11,491 nucleotides of DNA from Clostridia bacterium (lineage in GTDB: Bacteria > Bacillota > Clostridia > Peptostreptococcales > Anaerovoracaceae): assembly GCA_024682015.1 (NCBI GenBank), contig JAIKZT010000319.1, positions 1 through 11,491 on the forward strand. Direction: 5' to 3'. The translations under genes were made by a program, and so were the position numbers. Shown one piece after another: positions 1 through 6,935 of this stretch (position 1 is its first letter; each line of letters begins with the position of its first letter). The notes beneath the pieces are model-generated. The model saw nothing but the letters and a program-made list of their open reading frames with translations. It was not told the origin of the DNA and searched no databases.

Positions 1-803
1 TCAAATGTCAGTATCAGATTCTTTCCCTGTTCGATACCGGCAAGCCTGTAGATCATCAGTTTATCCATCAGGTCATCGCGATACGCCTCATCCAGAAGCC
101 CCGCATGCTCATGATAGATCAGTTTTCTGTCCGGCCGGACAAATCTGAAATCCGGCGCGCGATAATACCCGTCGATCTCCACCACTTCGTCATAGTGATA
201 GACCAGTCCCAGACGATCGTACAATTCCAGAATGGCGACTTCGCTTTTGGATCGACACAGGATCCCGCGCGACGTCCTGTGTACGAGGTGTTCCATCCTT
301 TTTGTATTGGCACAGTATGGCTTCTCCGCCCAGTCTTTCAGGGAAAGACCTCCTGTATCTAAGCCGGCGCGTTCCGGCAGGATGCTGCCATCGAATACGG
401 GATGGGGGAAATCCTGCGTTTTGAGCTGTTCCCCGCTGATCACGCGGCGGGCGTCGAGCAGGTCGAAATGACGGGGCATTGCCTGCAGGATATCGCATGA
501 TTCCAGCGACTCCAGCCCATCCCGCATATTCTTCAGCTTTTCGGCGTTTGCGGCCAGCCGTCTCTGTTTCTCCTGAAGATAGGCCTTATGCGCCAGTTGA
601 TAGATGAGAGCCTCGTCCAGACCGATCCCCTTTCGCTTCCGCACGCCTTCGTATTGATATTCGCGGAAAAAGGAAATGCGCTTCGGACCGTTTCGCGTGA
701 TCCGCAGCACACCTCTGGGTAATTGTTTCAATTCGATGTTACCTCTTTCGTACTCTGACTCCATTTCAGATAACAGCGCTTGAATTGTTTTCTGCTCATG
801 CAT
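1..803 (-). CDS. Unidentified protein with PD-(D/E)XK nuclease-like C-terminal half (3' end cut by window edge)
   Basis: The frame stays open from ATG at 803 to the window edge, giving 267 residues without a stop. Residues 1-100 are charged and probably helical (a long Arg/Lys/Glu-rich stretch around 68-100). Residues 185-267 look like a restriction-endonuclease fold: S187-E188 at the start of a helix, P217-D218-F219 after a predicted strand, E232-H233 in a hydrophobic strand, then K248 and Y252 with the K-x3-Y spacing resembling the QxxxY motif of RecB/Cas4-type nucleases, followed by the strand NLILTF. This pattern is what I see; nuclease activity is inference and no named family was recognised. 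An in-frame TAA lies just upstream, so 803 is the only sensible ATG. The AGGAG at 819-823 is rather far (about 15 nt). The gene has its own promoter (852-880) and composition unlike the GC-rich ATPase genes, so it is a separate unit and might be an accessory gene. Confidence 0.75.
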   Translation of the reverse strand, partial: MHEQKTIQALLSEMESEYERGNIELKQLPRGVLRITRNGPKRISFFREYQYEGVRKRKGIGLDEALIYQLAHKAYLQEKQRRLAANAEKLKNMRDGLESLESCDILQAMPRHFDLLDARRVISGEQLKTQDFPHPVFDGSILPERAGLDTGGLSLKDWAEKPYCANTKRMEHLVHRTSRGILCRSKSEVAILELYDRLGLVYHYDEVVEIDGYYRAPDFRFVRPDRKLIYHEHAGLLDEAYRDDLMDKLMIYRLAGIEQGKNLILTF

Positions 804-851
804 GCTTACTGCTTATATCTCCTGCAATTCGTCGGTTTTTCGGCTATTTGA

Positions 852-880
852 ATTATACAGGAGCACCTCATAAATGTCAA
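852..880 (-). promoter_or_regulatory. Consensus sigma-70/SigA promoter for the left-edge gene
   Basis: On the minus strand there is a perfect TTGACA (880-875) and a perfect TATAAT (857-852), separated by exactly 17 nt. Transcription should start near 845, leaving a leader of about 42 nt before the ATG at 803. The -35 box lies inside a short inverted repeat (ATAAAT, 6 nt, ATTTAT), which could be an operator, although AT-richness alone could produce it. Confidence 0.85.
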
Positions 881-915
881 TATTTATCTTATTTACTTTA
901 TAAATACCATGTCAA
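874..915 (-). repeat. Direct repeat of the -35 region (two TTGACAT copies 35 nt apart)
   Basis: On the plus strand ATGTCAA occurs at 874-880 and 909-915, and similarity continues on the far side (ATT, ATC and TT in the same order). On the minus strand this gives a second TTGACA upstream of the first. With an 18-nt spacer it faces a weak -10 (TAAGAT, 891-886), so it could be a minor tandem promoter or a duplicated regulator site. The rest of 881-996 is AT-rich and shows nothing else I can support. Confidence 0.4.
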
Positions 916-996
916 AATTATCCTTATCGCGATTTAACAGCGATTTGATGGCAGCCCACGGATATGCTCCACAAAGCCTGTTATCCGAAAATATTA

Positions 997-1047
997 AAGA
1001 TAAAGAAAAAGGTAACATCAATCAAAAGGAATTTGATCGGTGTTACC
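997..1047 (-). terminator. Rho-independent terminator of the ATPase operon
   Basis: Read on the minus strand, a two-part stem forms: GGTAACA pairs with TGTTACC (1041-1047 with 1011-1017), then a 3x3 internal loop, then ATCAAA pairs with TTTGAT (1032-1037 with 1021-1026) around a 5-nt loop. It is followed at once by a T-rich tract (TTTTTCTTTATCTTT, 1010-996). The stem is AT-rich and so not very stable, but the T-tract lies only on the minus-strand side, which fits the end of the operon about 150 nt behind the subunit D stop. Confidence 0.7.
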
Positions 1048-1194
1048 TGGATTGCATTGATTGCCCCTCGCCGGGTCACAGCCCACCGCTAAGGCGGACG
1101 AGAGCGGTTTCCGCAGGCACAAGGGAGCTGGATTCCCCAGATGCAGGGAACGGTTTTCTGCAGGCGCTGACCAGCGCCCAAAGAAAACGCGATA
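1048..1194 (-). other. 3' UTR of the ATPase operon with a cluster of GC-rich hairpins; identity unknown
   Basis: This stretch lies between the subunit D stop and the terminator. The strongest structure is 1153-1188: outer arms GTTTTC/GAAAAC, a 4x4 internal loop, and inner arms GGCGCT/AGCGCC closing a 4-nt loop. Two short hairpins follow, CCGC-TAAG-GCGG (1086-1097) and GCGG-TTT-CCGC (1104-1114), and then CTGG-ATTCC-CCAG near 1129-1141. None is followed by a T-tract on the minus strand, so they are not ordinary terminators. I compared the region by eye with riboswitches, tRNA, SRP and RNase P RNA and found no match. It may be a 3' stabilising structure, a processed small RNA or decayed sequence. 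Confidence 0.4.
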
Positions 1195-1839
1195 TTATGT
1201 CGTGTAGTTATGCGCCTTCTGCAGCACCATCTCCTTGACCTTGATGAGCCGCACCTTCGTGGCGTTCTCGTTTTCCTCGAGCTTCATGGAGATGTAGTGG
1301 ATGTTGCGTTCGAGGTCGGGGATCGTGGAGTATTCCAGCGCGTTGACCCTGCGGCGCGTGCCCTCGATCTCCTCGGCCAAAAGCTGCATGGTCTTCTCGA
1401 CTTCCGCGAGCTGCAGCATGCTCTCGAACACCTGCGACAGCTGCCCGAGCGCGTCGTCGAGGTCGCCCGACGTCTGCGCGAAGGCGTAGGGAATGATGTC
1501 CTCGCCCCCGCCGGATTCGCCGAAGCTGTAGACGGGCACGTTGACGCTCATGACGTTGCGGTAGGAAACGTCCAGGTCCACGGTCCTGCGGGGATACAGG
1601 AGCGCCTGCTCCAGCATCTGGGGCGACATGACCGCGCTGGCGGCGGACAGGCTGCCGAAAGCGGCCGTGAGGCCTTCCTCCACCGCTTTGCGCAGCTCCT
1701 TGTTCTGTTTGACGATCTCCAGAAACTGGCGCATCAGCTCATCGCGCTTGTCCTTGAGGAGCTTGTGGCCTCTGCGCGCGGTGACCAGCCGTCTCTTCAG
1801 CTGGTTCAGCACCATTCTGGTCGGTGTATAGGTTGCCAT
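1195..1839 (-). CDS. ntpD: V/A-type ATPase subunit D (central rotor shaft)
   Basis: A protein of 214 residues, the normal length for this family. Subunit D is the central axle that turns inside the A3B3 head and, with subunit F, passes torque to the membrane ring. The N-terminal helix begins with the typical PTRMVLNQLKRRL stretch (about 6-18) followed by the Arg/Lys-rich RRGHKLLKDKRDEL (22-35). A middle segment with the Gly-rich turn GESGGGE (about 107-113) follows, and a long C-terminal helix with RRVNALEY and later basic residues returns along the shaft. It lies 11 nt behind subunit B. The ribosome-binding site is weak (AAGGGGG, about 6 nt from the ATG), so translational coupling to B is plausible. 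It is the last gene of the operon. Confidence 0.97.
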   Translation of the reverse strand: MATYTPTRMVLNQLKRRLVTARRGHKLLKDKRDELMRQFLEIVKQNKELRKAVEEGLTAAFGSLSAASAVMSPQMLEQALLYPRRTVDLDVSYRNVMSVNVPVYSFGESGGGEDIIPYAFAQTSGDLDDALGQLSQVFESMLQLAEVEKTMQLLAEEIEGTRRRVNALEYSTIPDLERNIHYISMKLEENENATKVRLIKVKEMVLQKAHNYTT

Positions 1840-1850
1840 GAGGCGCCCCC

Positions 1851-3227
1851 TTAGCCTTCTTCAGGCAGATACTTGTCGATCATTTCCTGCTTGATCCGCT
1901 TCAGCTCGCCCCTCGGCAGGATCTTCAGCAGGCTCCAGCCCAGGTCGAGCGTCTCCTGGATGGGACGGTTCGTATCGTTGCCCTGGGACACGTATTCCTT
2001 CTCGAACGCATCGGCAAATTTCGCATAGAGCTTGTCCGCCTCGGTGAGAGCCGCTTCGCCGAGGATCGTCATGAGTTCCTTGGCGTCCTTGCCGCGGGCG
2101 TAGGCCGCGAACAGCTGGTTCATCGTGCCGGCGTGATCCTCGCGGGTCTTGCCCTCGCCGATGCCCTTGTCCTTCAGACGCGACAGCGACGGCAGCACGT
2201 CCACGGGAGGCACGAGGCCTTTGCGGTACAGTTCGCGGGACAGGATGATCTGGCCTTCCGTGATGTAACCGGTAAGGTCGGGGATCGGGTGAGTCTTATC
2301 GTCTTCGGGCATCGTCAGGATCGGGATGAGCGTGATGGAGCCCTTCTTGCCCAGGCGGCGGCCGGCTCTTTCGTAGAGCGTGGCGAGGTCCGTGTACAGG
2401 TAGCCCGGATAGCCGCGGCGGCCCGGAACTTCCTTCTTGGCCGCGGAGACTTCGCGCAGCGCTTCGGCGTAGTTCGTGATGTCCGTCATGATGACGAGCA
2501 CGTGCATGTCCTTTTCAAACGCCAGGTATTCGGCGGCGGTGAGGGCCATGCGCGGCGTGGAGATGCGCTCGACGGCCGGGTCGTTCGCCAGGTTGGAGAA
2601 GACGACCGTGCGATCGATGGCGCCGGTCCTTCGGAAATCGCGGATGAAGAACTCGGATTCCTCGAACGTGATGCCGATGGCGGCGAAGACGACGGCGAAG
2701 TTCTCTCCGTCGCCGAGCACGCGCGCCTGGCGGGCGATCTGCGCCGCCAGTTCCTTATGCGGCAGGCCCGAGCCCGAGAAGATCGGCAGCTTCTGGCCAC
2801 GCACCAGCGTGTTCAGGCCGTCGATCGTCGAGATGCCCGTCTGGATGAATTCGGCAGGATACGCTCTCGCGGCCGGGTTCATGGCCAGGCCGTTGATGTC
2901 CTTCATTTCGTCCGGCAGGATGTCCGGACCGCCGTCGATGGGCTTGCCCATGCCGTTGAACACGCGGCCGAGCATGTCGCCGGAGACGGCCAGTTCGAGC
3001 GGGTGACCCAAAAAGCGCACCTTGCTCTGCGCCAGGTTGATGCCTCTGGCGTCATCGAACAGCTGTACGACGGCCGTATCGCCGTTCACTTCCAGCACCT
3101 TGCCGTGGCGGACCTGTCCGCCGGGCAGTTCGATCTCGGCCAGCTCGTCGTAGGTGACCCCTTCGACTTCCTTGACGACCATCAGAGGGCTGACGACTTC
3201 CCGTATGGTTCTGTATTCGCGTATCAT
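1851..3227 (-). CDS. ntpB: V/A-type ATPase subunit B (non-catalytic nucleotide-binding head subunit)
   Basis: A full-length protein of 458 residues that alternates with subunit A in the cytoplasmic A3B3 head. The family has lost a true P-loop, and this protein shows SGSGLPHKEL at 151-160 in that place. Arg350 in the PSLSRL segment (346-351) matches the arginine finger of E. hirae NtpB, which reaches into the catalytic site of the neighbouring A subunit. Other landmarks are the N-terminal beta barrel with the start IREYRTI, MTDITNYAEALREVS (247-261) and GRRGYPGYLYTDLATLYERAGR (269-290). The ATG overlaps the TGA of subunit A (ATGA), and a strong GGAGGTGA lies within the end of A, so the two are probably translationally coupled and made at similar levels. 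Confidence 0.98.
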   Translation of the reverse strand: MIREYRTIREVVSPLMVVKEVEGVTYDELAEIELPGGQVRHGKVLEVNGDTAVVQLFDDARGINLAQSKVRFLGHPLELAVSGDMLGRVFNGMGKPIDGGPDILPDEMKDINGLAMNPAARAYPAEFIQTGISTIDGLNTLVRGQKLPIFSGSGLPHKELAAQIARQARVLGDGENFAVVFAAIGITFEESEFFIRDFRRTGAIDRTVVFSNLANDPAVERISTPRMALTAAEYLAFEKDMHVLVIMTDITNYAEALREVSAAKKEVPGRRGYPGYLYTDLATLYERAGRRLGKKGSITLIPILTMPEDDKTHPIPDLTGYITEGQIILSRELYRKGLVPPVDVLPSLSRLKDKGIGEGKTREDHAGTMNQLFAAYARGKDAKELMTILGEAALTEADKLYAKFADAFEKEYVSQGNDTNRPIQETLDLGWSLLKILPRGELKRIKQEMIDKYLPEEG

Positions 3228-4995
3228 CTGTCCTCACCTCCGGCCGCTGCGGCCTCTTCGATCTCGCGCTGCATCTGCTCGTCGATCTTGTTATACGTCT
3301 CCTCGTACGCATCGGCTGCGATATACTTGGCGCGTCCGATCTGCTCCTTGGCAGGCAACGAAAACAGCGCGTTCATGTCCGCGCCCCTGTTGAGCGCGTC
3401 GCGCCCGAGCGTATCGTATTTCAGGATGATCGCCAGCAGCATGGCCTGGCGGTTCAGTTCGGAATAGCTGTCCACGTCCATGAAGGCGTTCTGCTGCAGG
3501 AAGTCCTCGCGCAGCATCTTGGCGGTCTCCAGCGTGAGCTGGTCCATGGCGCCGAGGCTGTCTCGGCCGACGAGGCGAACGATCTCGTTCAGGCTGGCCT
3601 CCTCCTGCAGGATGCTCATGGCCTTTTCGCGATTCTTCACGAATGTCTCGCCCATGTTCTCGTCGTACCACCCCTTCAGGTTGCCCGTGTACAGCGAGTA
3701 GCTCGTGAGCCAGTTGATGGCCGGGAAGTGCCGCGCGTAGGCGAGGGAGCTGTCCAGCGACCAGAACACTTTGACGATGCGCATGGTGCCCTGGGAAACG
3801 GGTTCGGACAGGTCGCCGCCCGGAGGCGAGACCGCGCCGATGGCCGTGATGCTGCCGCGCCGTTCCTCGGTGCCCATGGTCTCCACGACGCCCGCGCGCT
3901 CGTAGAACTGCGCGATGCGCGACGTGAGGTAGGCGGGATAGCCTTCCTCGCCGGGCATCTCCTCGAGACGGCCGGACATTTCGCGCAGGGCCTCTGCCCA
4001 GCGGCTCGTGGAGTCCGCGATGACGGCCACGTCGTAGCCATGTCGCGGAAGTATTCGGCGATCGTGATGCCGGTATAGATGGACGCTTCGCGCGCCGCGA
4101 CCGGCATGTCGGACGTATTCGCGATGAGCACGGTGCGCTTCATCAGCGGCTCGCCGTTATGCGGATCGATCAGTTCGGGGAATTCGTTCAGAACGTCCGT
4201 CATCTCGTTGCCGCGCTCGCCGCAGCCGATGTAGATGACGATGTCCACGTCGGACCACTTGGCCAGCTGATGCTGCACGACCGTTTTGCCGGAACCGAAG
4301 GGCCCCGGAACGGCCGCGGTGCCGCCCTTGGCGAGCGGGAACAGCGTGTCGATGATGCGCTGACCCGTCGAAAGAGGGATCTCGGGCACGTACTTCTTCT
4401 TGTAAGGCCGCGCCACGCGCACGGGCCATTTCTGAGCCATGGTGAGCTCTTTGACCGTACCGTCCGCCAGCTTTATGTGCGCGATGACGTCGTCCACCGT
4501 AAAGCGTCCGCCCTGAATGTCCACGAGCTCGCCGTCCATGCCAAGAGGCACCATGATGCGGTGCTCGATGGCCGTCGTCTCCTGCACGGTTCCCAGGAAA
4601 TCGCCGCCTTTGAGCGGGTCACCCGCCTTGGCGGTGGGCACGAAATCCCACGTCTTTTCCCGGGACAGGGCCGGCACGGAAATGCCGCGCGCGATCGTGT
4701 CGCCGGACAGCCGGCGGATCTCCGTCAGCGGGCGCTGGATACCGTCGTAGATGCCTTCCAGCATGCCCGGACCGAGCTCCACGGAAAGAGGATAGCCCGT
4801 CGTCTGCACGATGGCGCCCGGGCCGAGGCCCGAAGTCTCCTCGTAGACCTGGATGGAGGCGGAGTCGCCCGTCATGTTCAGGATCTCCCCGACCAGGTTC
4901 TGCTCGCCCACTCTCACCACGTCCGCGACGTTGGCGTCGGACAGGCCGTCCGCCACGACCAGCGGACCTGAAACTTTTACTACTTTTCCGCTCAT
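3224..4995 (-). CDS. ntpA: V/A-type ATPase catalytic subunit A, interrupted by a one-base frameshift
   Basis: The catalytic head subunit, which hydrolyses or makes ATP. The first frame reads from ATG 4995 to Met319; with one base restored at about 4038 the protein continues to the TGA at 3224 for 590 residues, the usual family length. Residues seen: P-loop GPFGSGKTV (231-239, K237/T238), the catalytic glutamate in GCGERGNE (E260), Walker B-like IADSTSRW (D328) and DLSEPV further on. Both sides of the break match the family closely, and the missing piece is just Gly320 of RDM-GYDV. Without correction the first frame runs into unrelated residues and stops at 3676, after P-loop and E260 but before the C-terminal domain, so the enzyme would be dead. 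No slippery site is visible; a sequencing or assembly error is more likely than programmed shifting. The start follows AGGAG by 7 nt and lies 2 nt after the F stop. Confidence 0.95.
4036..4041 (-). other. Frameshift point in subunit A (one G missing)
   Basis: The minus strand reads GAC ATG GC TAC GAC GTG GCC GTC. The conserved family sequence R-D-M-G-Y-D-V-A-V-I-A needs GAC ATG GGC TAC, so one G of the Gly320 codon is absent at 4038/4037. Downstream the correct frame continues without a gap. The site has neither an X-XXY-YYZ heptamer nor a long homopolymer. Confidence 0.9.
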
Positions 4996-4997
4996 AT

Positions 4998-5324
4998 CTA
5001 CTCTCCTGTTATATCTGAGCCGACCGCCTTCTCCACGGCGTCGTGCAGCGCCTTGCGGCCGAGACCTTTCGGACCTTCCCTTCCGGGGATCAGGATGAAT
5101 GCGATCGCCGGATCGCTCCTGAACTTGCTCATGGCCGTGCTGAGGCCTTCCGCCCAGGTCTCCTCCACATACACGATGGCATAGGGCTTATCCTCTTCCG
5201 CATGAAAGATCTGTTTGAAAGCGGCGGCAGCCTCCTCGTCCGAGTTCACCGGGAACGTGTCCAGTCCCAGCGCCTTGAACCCGATGACGGTATCGCTGCT
5301 GCCGATCACGGCAATCTTATACAT
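4998..5324 (-). CDS. ntpG: V/A-type ATPase subunit F (central stalk regulator)
   Basis: A 108-residue protein of normal size for subunit F (called NtpG in E. hirae). It is a small Rossmann-like cytoplasmic protein that binds subunit D in the rotor and can modulate ATPase activity. The N-terminus MYKIAVIGSSDTVIGFKALGL gives the first strand and helix typical of the family; YAIVYVEETWAEGL (about 48-61) and AIAFILIPGREG (about 73-84) are the next conserved strands, and a C-terminal helix begins at LGRKALHDAVEKAVG. The ATG overlaps the last 8 nt of subunit C (ATGTATAA, with TAA ending C), and the stop lies 2 nt before subunit A, so this part of the message is likely translated by coupled reinitiation. 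Confidence 0.96.
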   Translation of the reverse strand: MYKIAVIGSSDTVIGFKALGLDTFPVNSDEEAAAAFKQIFHAEEDKPYAIVYVEETWAEGLSTAMSKFRSDPAIAFILIPGREGPKGLGRKALHDAVEKAVGSDITGE

Positions 5325-6315
5325 TTACATCACGCAGCCTTTCCCTGATCGCATCCGCGGGGATGCCGCAGATCTTGCCCGTAAGGACCATGCGCAGGTT
5401 GCGGATCTCCGTGTCCAGCGAAGCCAGATACGACACGACCGCTTCCGGTCCGAAAGCCGTGTAGCGCATGTCCGAAAGGAGCCCTGTCAGCGCGTTGTCG
5501 CACGCGAGCTCGAAGGGCGTGATCTTCCAGCCCTGCATGGCTTCTCCCGCGAAGCGGGCCGCCTCCTGCAGGGACGAACCCGCATACAGGTTCGCAACGT
5601 CGGCCTCCGGCCACTGCGCCAGCAGCATGTCCTTGTCGACGCTTCCGCCATCCGAGAGCGCAAACTTCAGAAAATCCGCGCTCTTGCCCATGCGCACGGA
5701 GCGCACGTAGGCGTTCAGGTTCGCGCAGTCCGTGAGCAGGCTCATGTACCGCTCCGCAGACCCTCCCAGCGCTTTGGCGCAGGCCTTCATCTCCGCGAAG
5801 TACGCCTGATCCAGCCCGAAGTCCGCCAGCTGCGGATTCTCCGTCCTGGCCAGGACCTGGCTCGCTTCCGTCATGGCGTCCTTCAGCGCACCCGAAGCGT
5901 TTTCGTCCGCGAACAGTTCGCGGATCTCCTGCGGCGTAAGCCTGCCCTGCGTGGACAGCAGCGGGTCACCCTGCGCTTCGGCGCCTTCCTGCGCCTTGGC
6001 GGCGCTCTTCACGAGCACCTTCGCGTTATGATAGTCGTACTTCAGCCGGAACAGGTCGAGAAGCTCCTTTTGCGGCACGAGCTCCGAAATGTCCGCGTAG
6101 ACCGCTTCGCGCACGCGGGACAGCGACTCGTCGAGCGTCTGGGGCGTGGACGTGTCCAGCCCTTCGTAGCCGTGCTCCTCCGCCATCTTTTCGGCGGCGA
6201 GGACCGTCTCGGCATCCGCCATGCGCGCGAAGGCCTCCGCGCTGATCATGTTCGCCTCTTTGGCCCGCAGCATCGCGGAGAGGCACAGATAATCGGTATC
6301 CTTGATCCTAGGCAA
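5317..6315 (-). CDS. ntpC: V/A-type ATPase subunit C (rotor-to-ring adaptor, eukaryotic subunit d relative), TTG start
   Basis: A 332-residue protein of normal length. Subunit C is a funnel-shaped, all-helical protein that sits on the proteolipid ring and joins it to the D-F shaft. Family features include the start PRIKDTDYLCLSAMLRAKEANMIS, the LFRLKYDYHNAKVLVKS segment (about 88-104), the internal repeat-like stretch KITPFELACDN (about 264-274), and a C-terminus with EIRNLRMVLTGKICGI. The start codon is TTG: AGAGGAGG lies 6 nt upstream, no in-frame ATG exists nearby (the first would be Met15, which cuts into the conserved start), and the 14-nt gap to the subunit E stop leaves no room for another start. 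A TTG may hold synthesis down, fitting a subunit present as one copy per complex; that is inference. Confidence 0.95.
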   Translation of the reverse strand: MPRIKDTDYLCLSAMLRAKEANMISAEAFARMADAETVLAAEKMAEEHGYEGLDTSTPQTLDESLSRVREAVYADISELVPQKELLDLFRLKYDYHNAKVLVKSAAKAQEGAEAQGDPLLSTQGRLTPQEIRELFADENASGALKDAMTEASQVLARTENPQLADFGLDQAYFAEMKACAKALGGSAERYMSLLTDCANLNAYVRSVRMGKSADFLKFALSDGGSVDKDMLLAQWPEADVANLYAGSSLQEAARFAGEAMQGWKITPFELACDNALTGLLSDMRYTAFGPEAVVSYLASLDTEIRNLRMVLTGKICGIPADAIRERLRDVNV

Positions 6316-6329
6316 TGCCTGCCTCCTCT

Positions 6330-6935
6330 CTACGCAAAGAGCATCGCCGCGACCTCGGGCACGAGCGAATCTCTGGCCCCGGCCACGAGCGTCTCAATGC
6401 TGCAGTTCGTCTCCAGCTTTCCGTCGCGCAGCAGCAGGCCGCCTTCGATGTCCGCTTCGCGCTCGCTCAGGGTGACCCCGCAGGGACGCCCCGCTTCCTT
6501 CAGGGCCGCGTTTACGCGGGCAGCCAGTTCCTCGCCGAAGCGCTGCCTGTCCTTCGCGTTCAGCAGGATCTCCTCCTTGCCGGAGATGGATCCCTTGCAG
6601 GCGAGCGCCGTCAGGAAGGCGAGCATCTTTTCGCCGTCCATGCGCAGCAACTCTCCGCGCGCCAGTTCGAACGCGCGGCTCATCAGATCCTGCTTTTCCG
6701 AGAGCAGATCCGTCCGGGCCTGCATGTCCGCTTCGCCCTTCATGCGGCGGATGAGGTCGGCGCAGTCCTTTTCAGCTGCCTCCAGCACGGCGGCTTCGGC
6801 GTCCTCGGCCTTCTTGCCGTACTCAGCGGCGATCTTCCGGCAGTTCTCCTCGGAGGCCTTGGCGATCCCGTCCGCTTCACCCTGCGCATCATGCAGGATG
6901 CGCCGGGCGATCATTTCGATCCCGTTGATAGCCAT
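6330..6935 (-). CDS. ntpE: V/A-type ATPase subunit E (peripheral stalk)
   Basis: A 201-residue protein. The first 90 residues or so are Ala/Glu/Lys-rich and form the long coiled coil that pairs with subunit H to make the stator arm; the C-terminal globular part (about 100-201, with LNAKDRQRFGEEL, the Gly-rich GGLLLRDGKLETNCS and a closing helix VPEVAAMLF) caps it and binds the A3B3 head. I chose the ATG at 6935, which shares one base with the stop of subunit K (TAATG). The same frame stays open for 330 nt more upstream, but that extension lies inside the subunit K gene and is not E-like, so a longer call would be wrong. A small subunit with low sequence conservation in this family, identified mainly by shape, length and position between K and C. 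Confidence 0.93.
   Translation of the reverse strand: MAINGIEMIARRILHDAQGEADGIAKASEENCRKIAAEYGKKAEDAEAAVLEAAEKDCADLIRRMKGEADMQARTDLLSEKQDLMSRAFELARGELLRMDGEKMLAFLTALACKGSISGKEEILLNAKDRQRFGEELAARVNAALKEAGRPCGVTLSEREADIEGGLLLRDGKLETNCSIETLVAGARDSLVPEVAAMLFA

Noticed and set aside
1048..1194. Cobalamin or c-di-AMP riboswitch, tRNA, or ribozyme
   Set aside because: Some short pieces looked similar by eye, but the conserved boxes of these classes are not present in order on either strand, and the segment lies behind a gene, not in front of one.
909..1238. 109-residue plus-strand reading frame in the region behind the operon
   Set aside because: It crosses the terminator hairpin, the hairpin cluster and the end of subunit D, has no ribosome-binding site, and its composition drifts from AT-rich to Pro/Ser/Arg-rich without any domain pattern.
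2133..3467. 444-residue plus-strand frame opposite subunits B and A
   Set aside because: Antisense to conserved ATPase genes and starts without a ribosome-binding site; it crosses the A/B junction, which a real gene need not do.
4030..4045. Programmed ribosomal frameshift in subunit A
   Set aside because: No slippery heptamer, no stimulating ribosome-binding site inside the gene and no downstream pseudoknot was seen, and this subunit is not known to use frameshifting.
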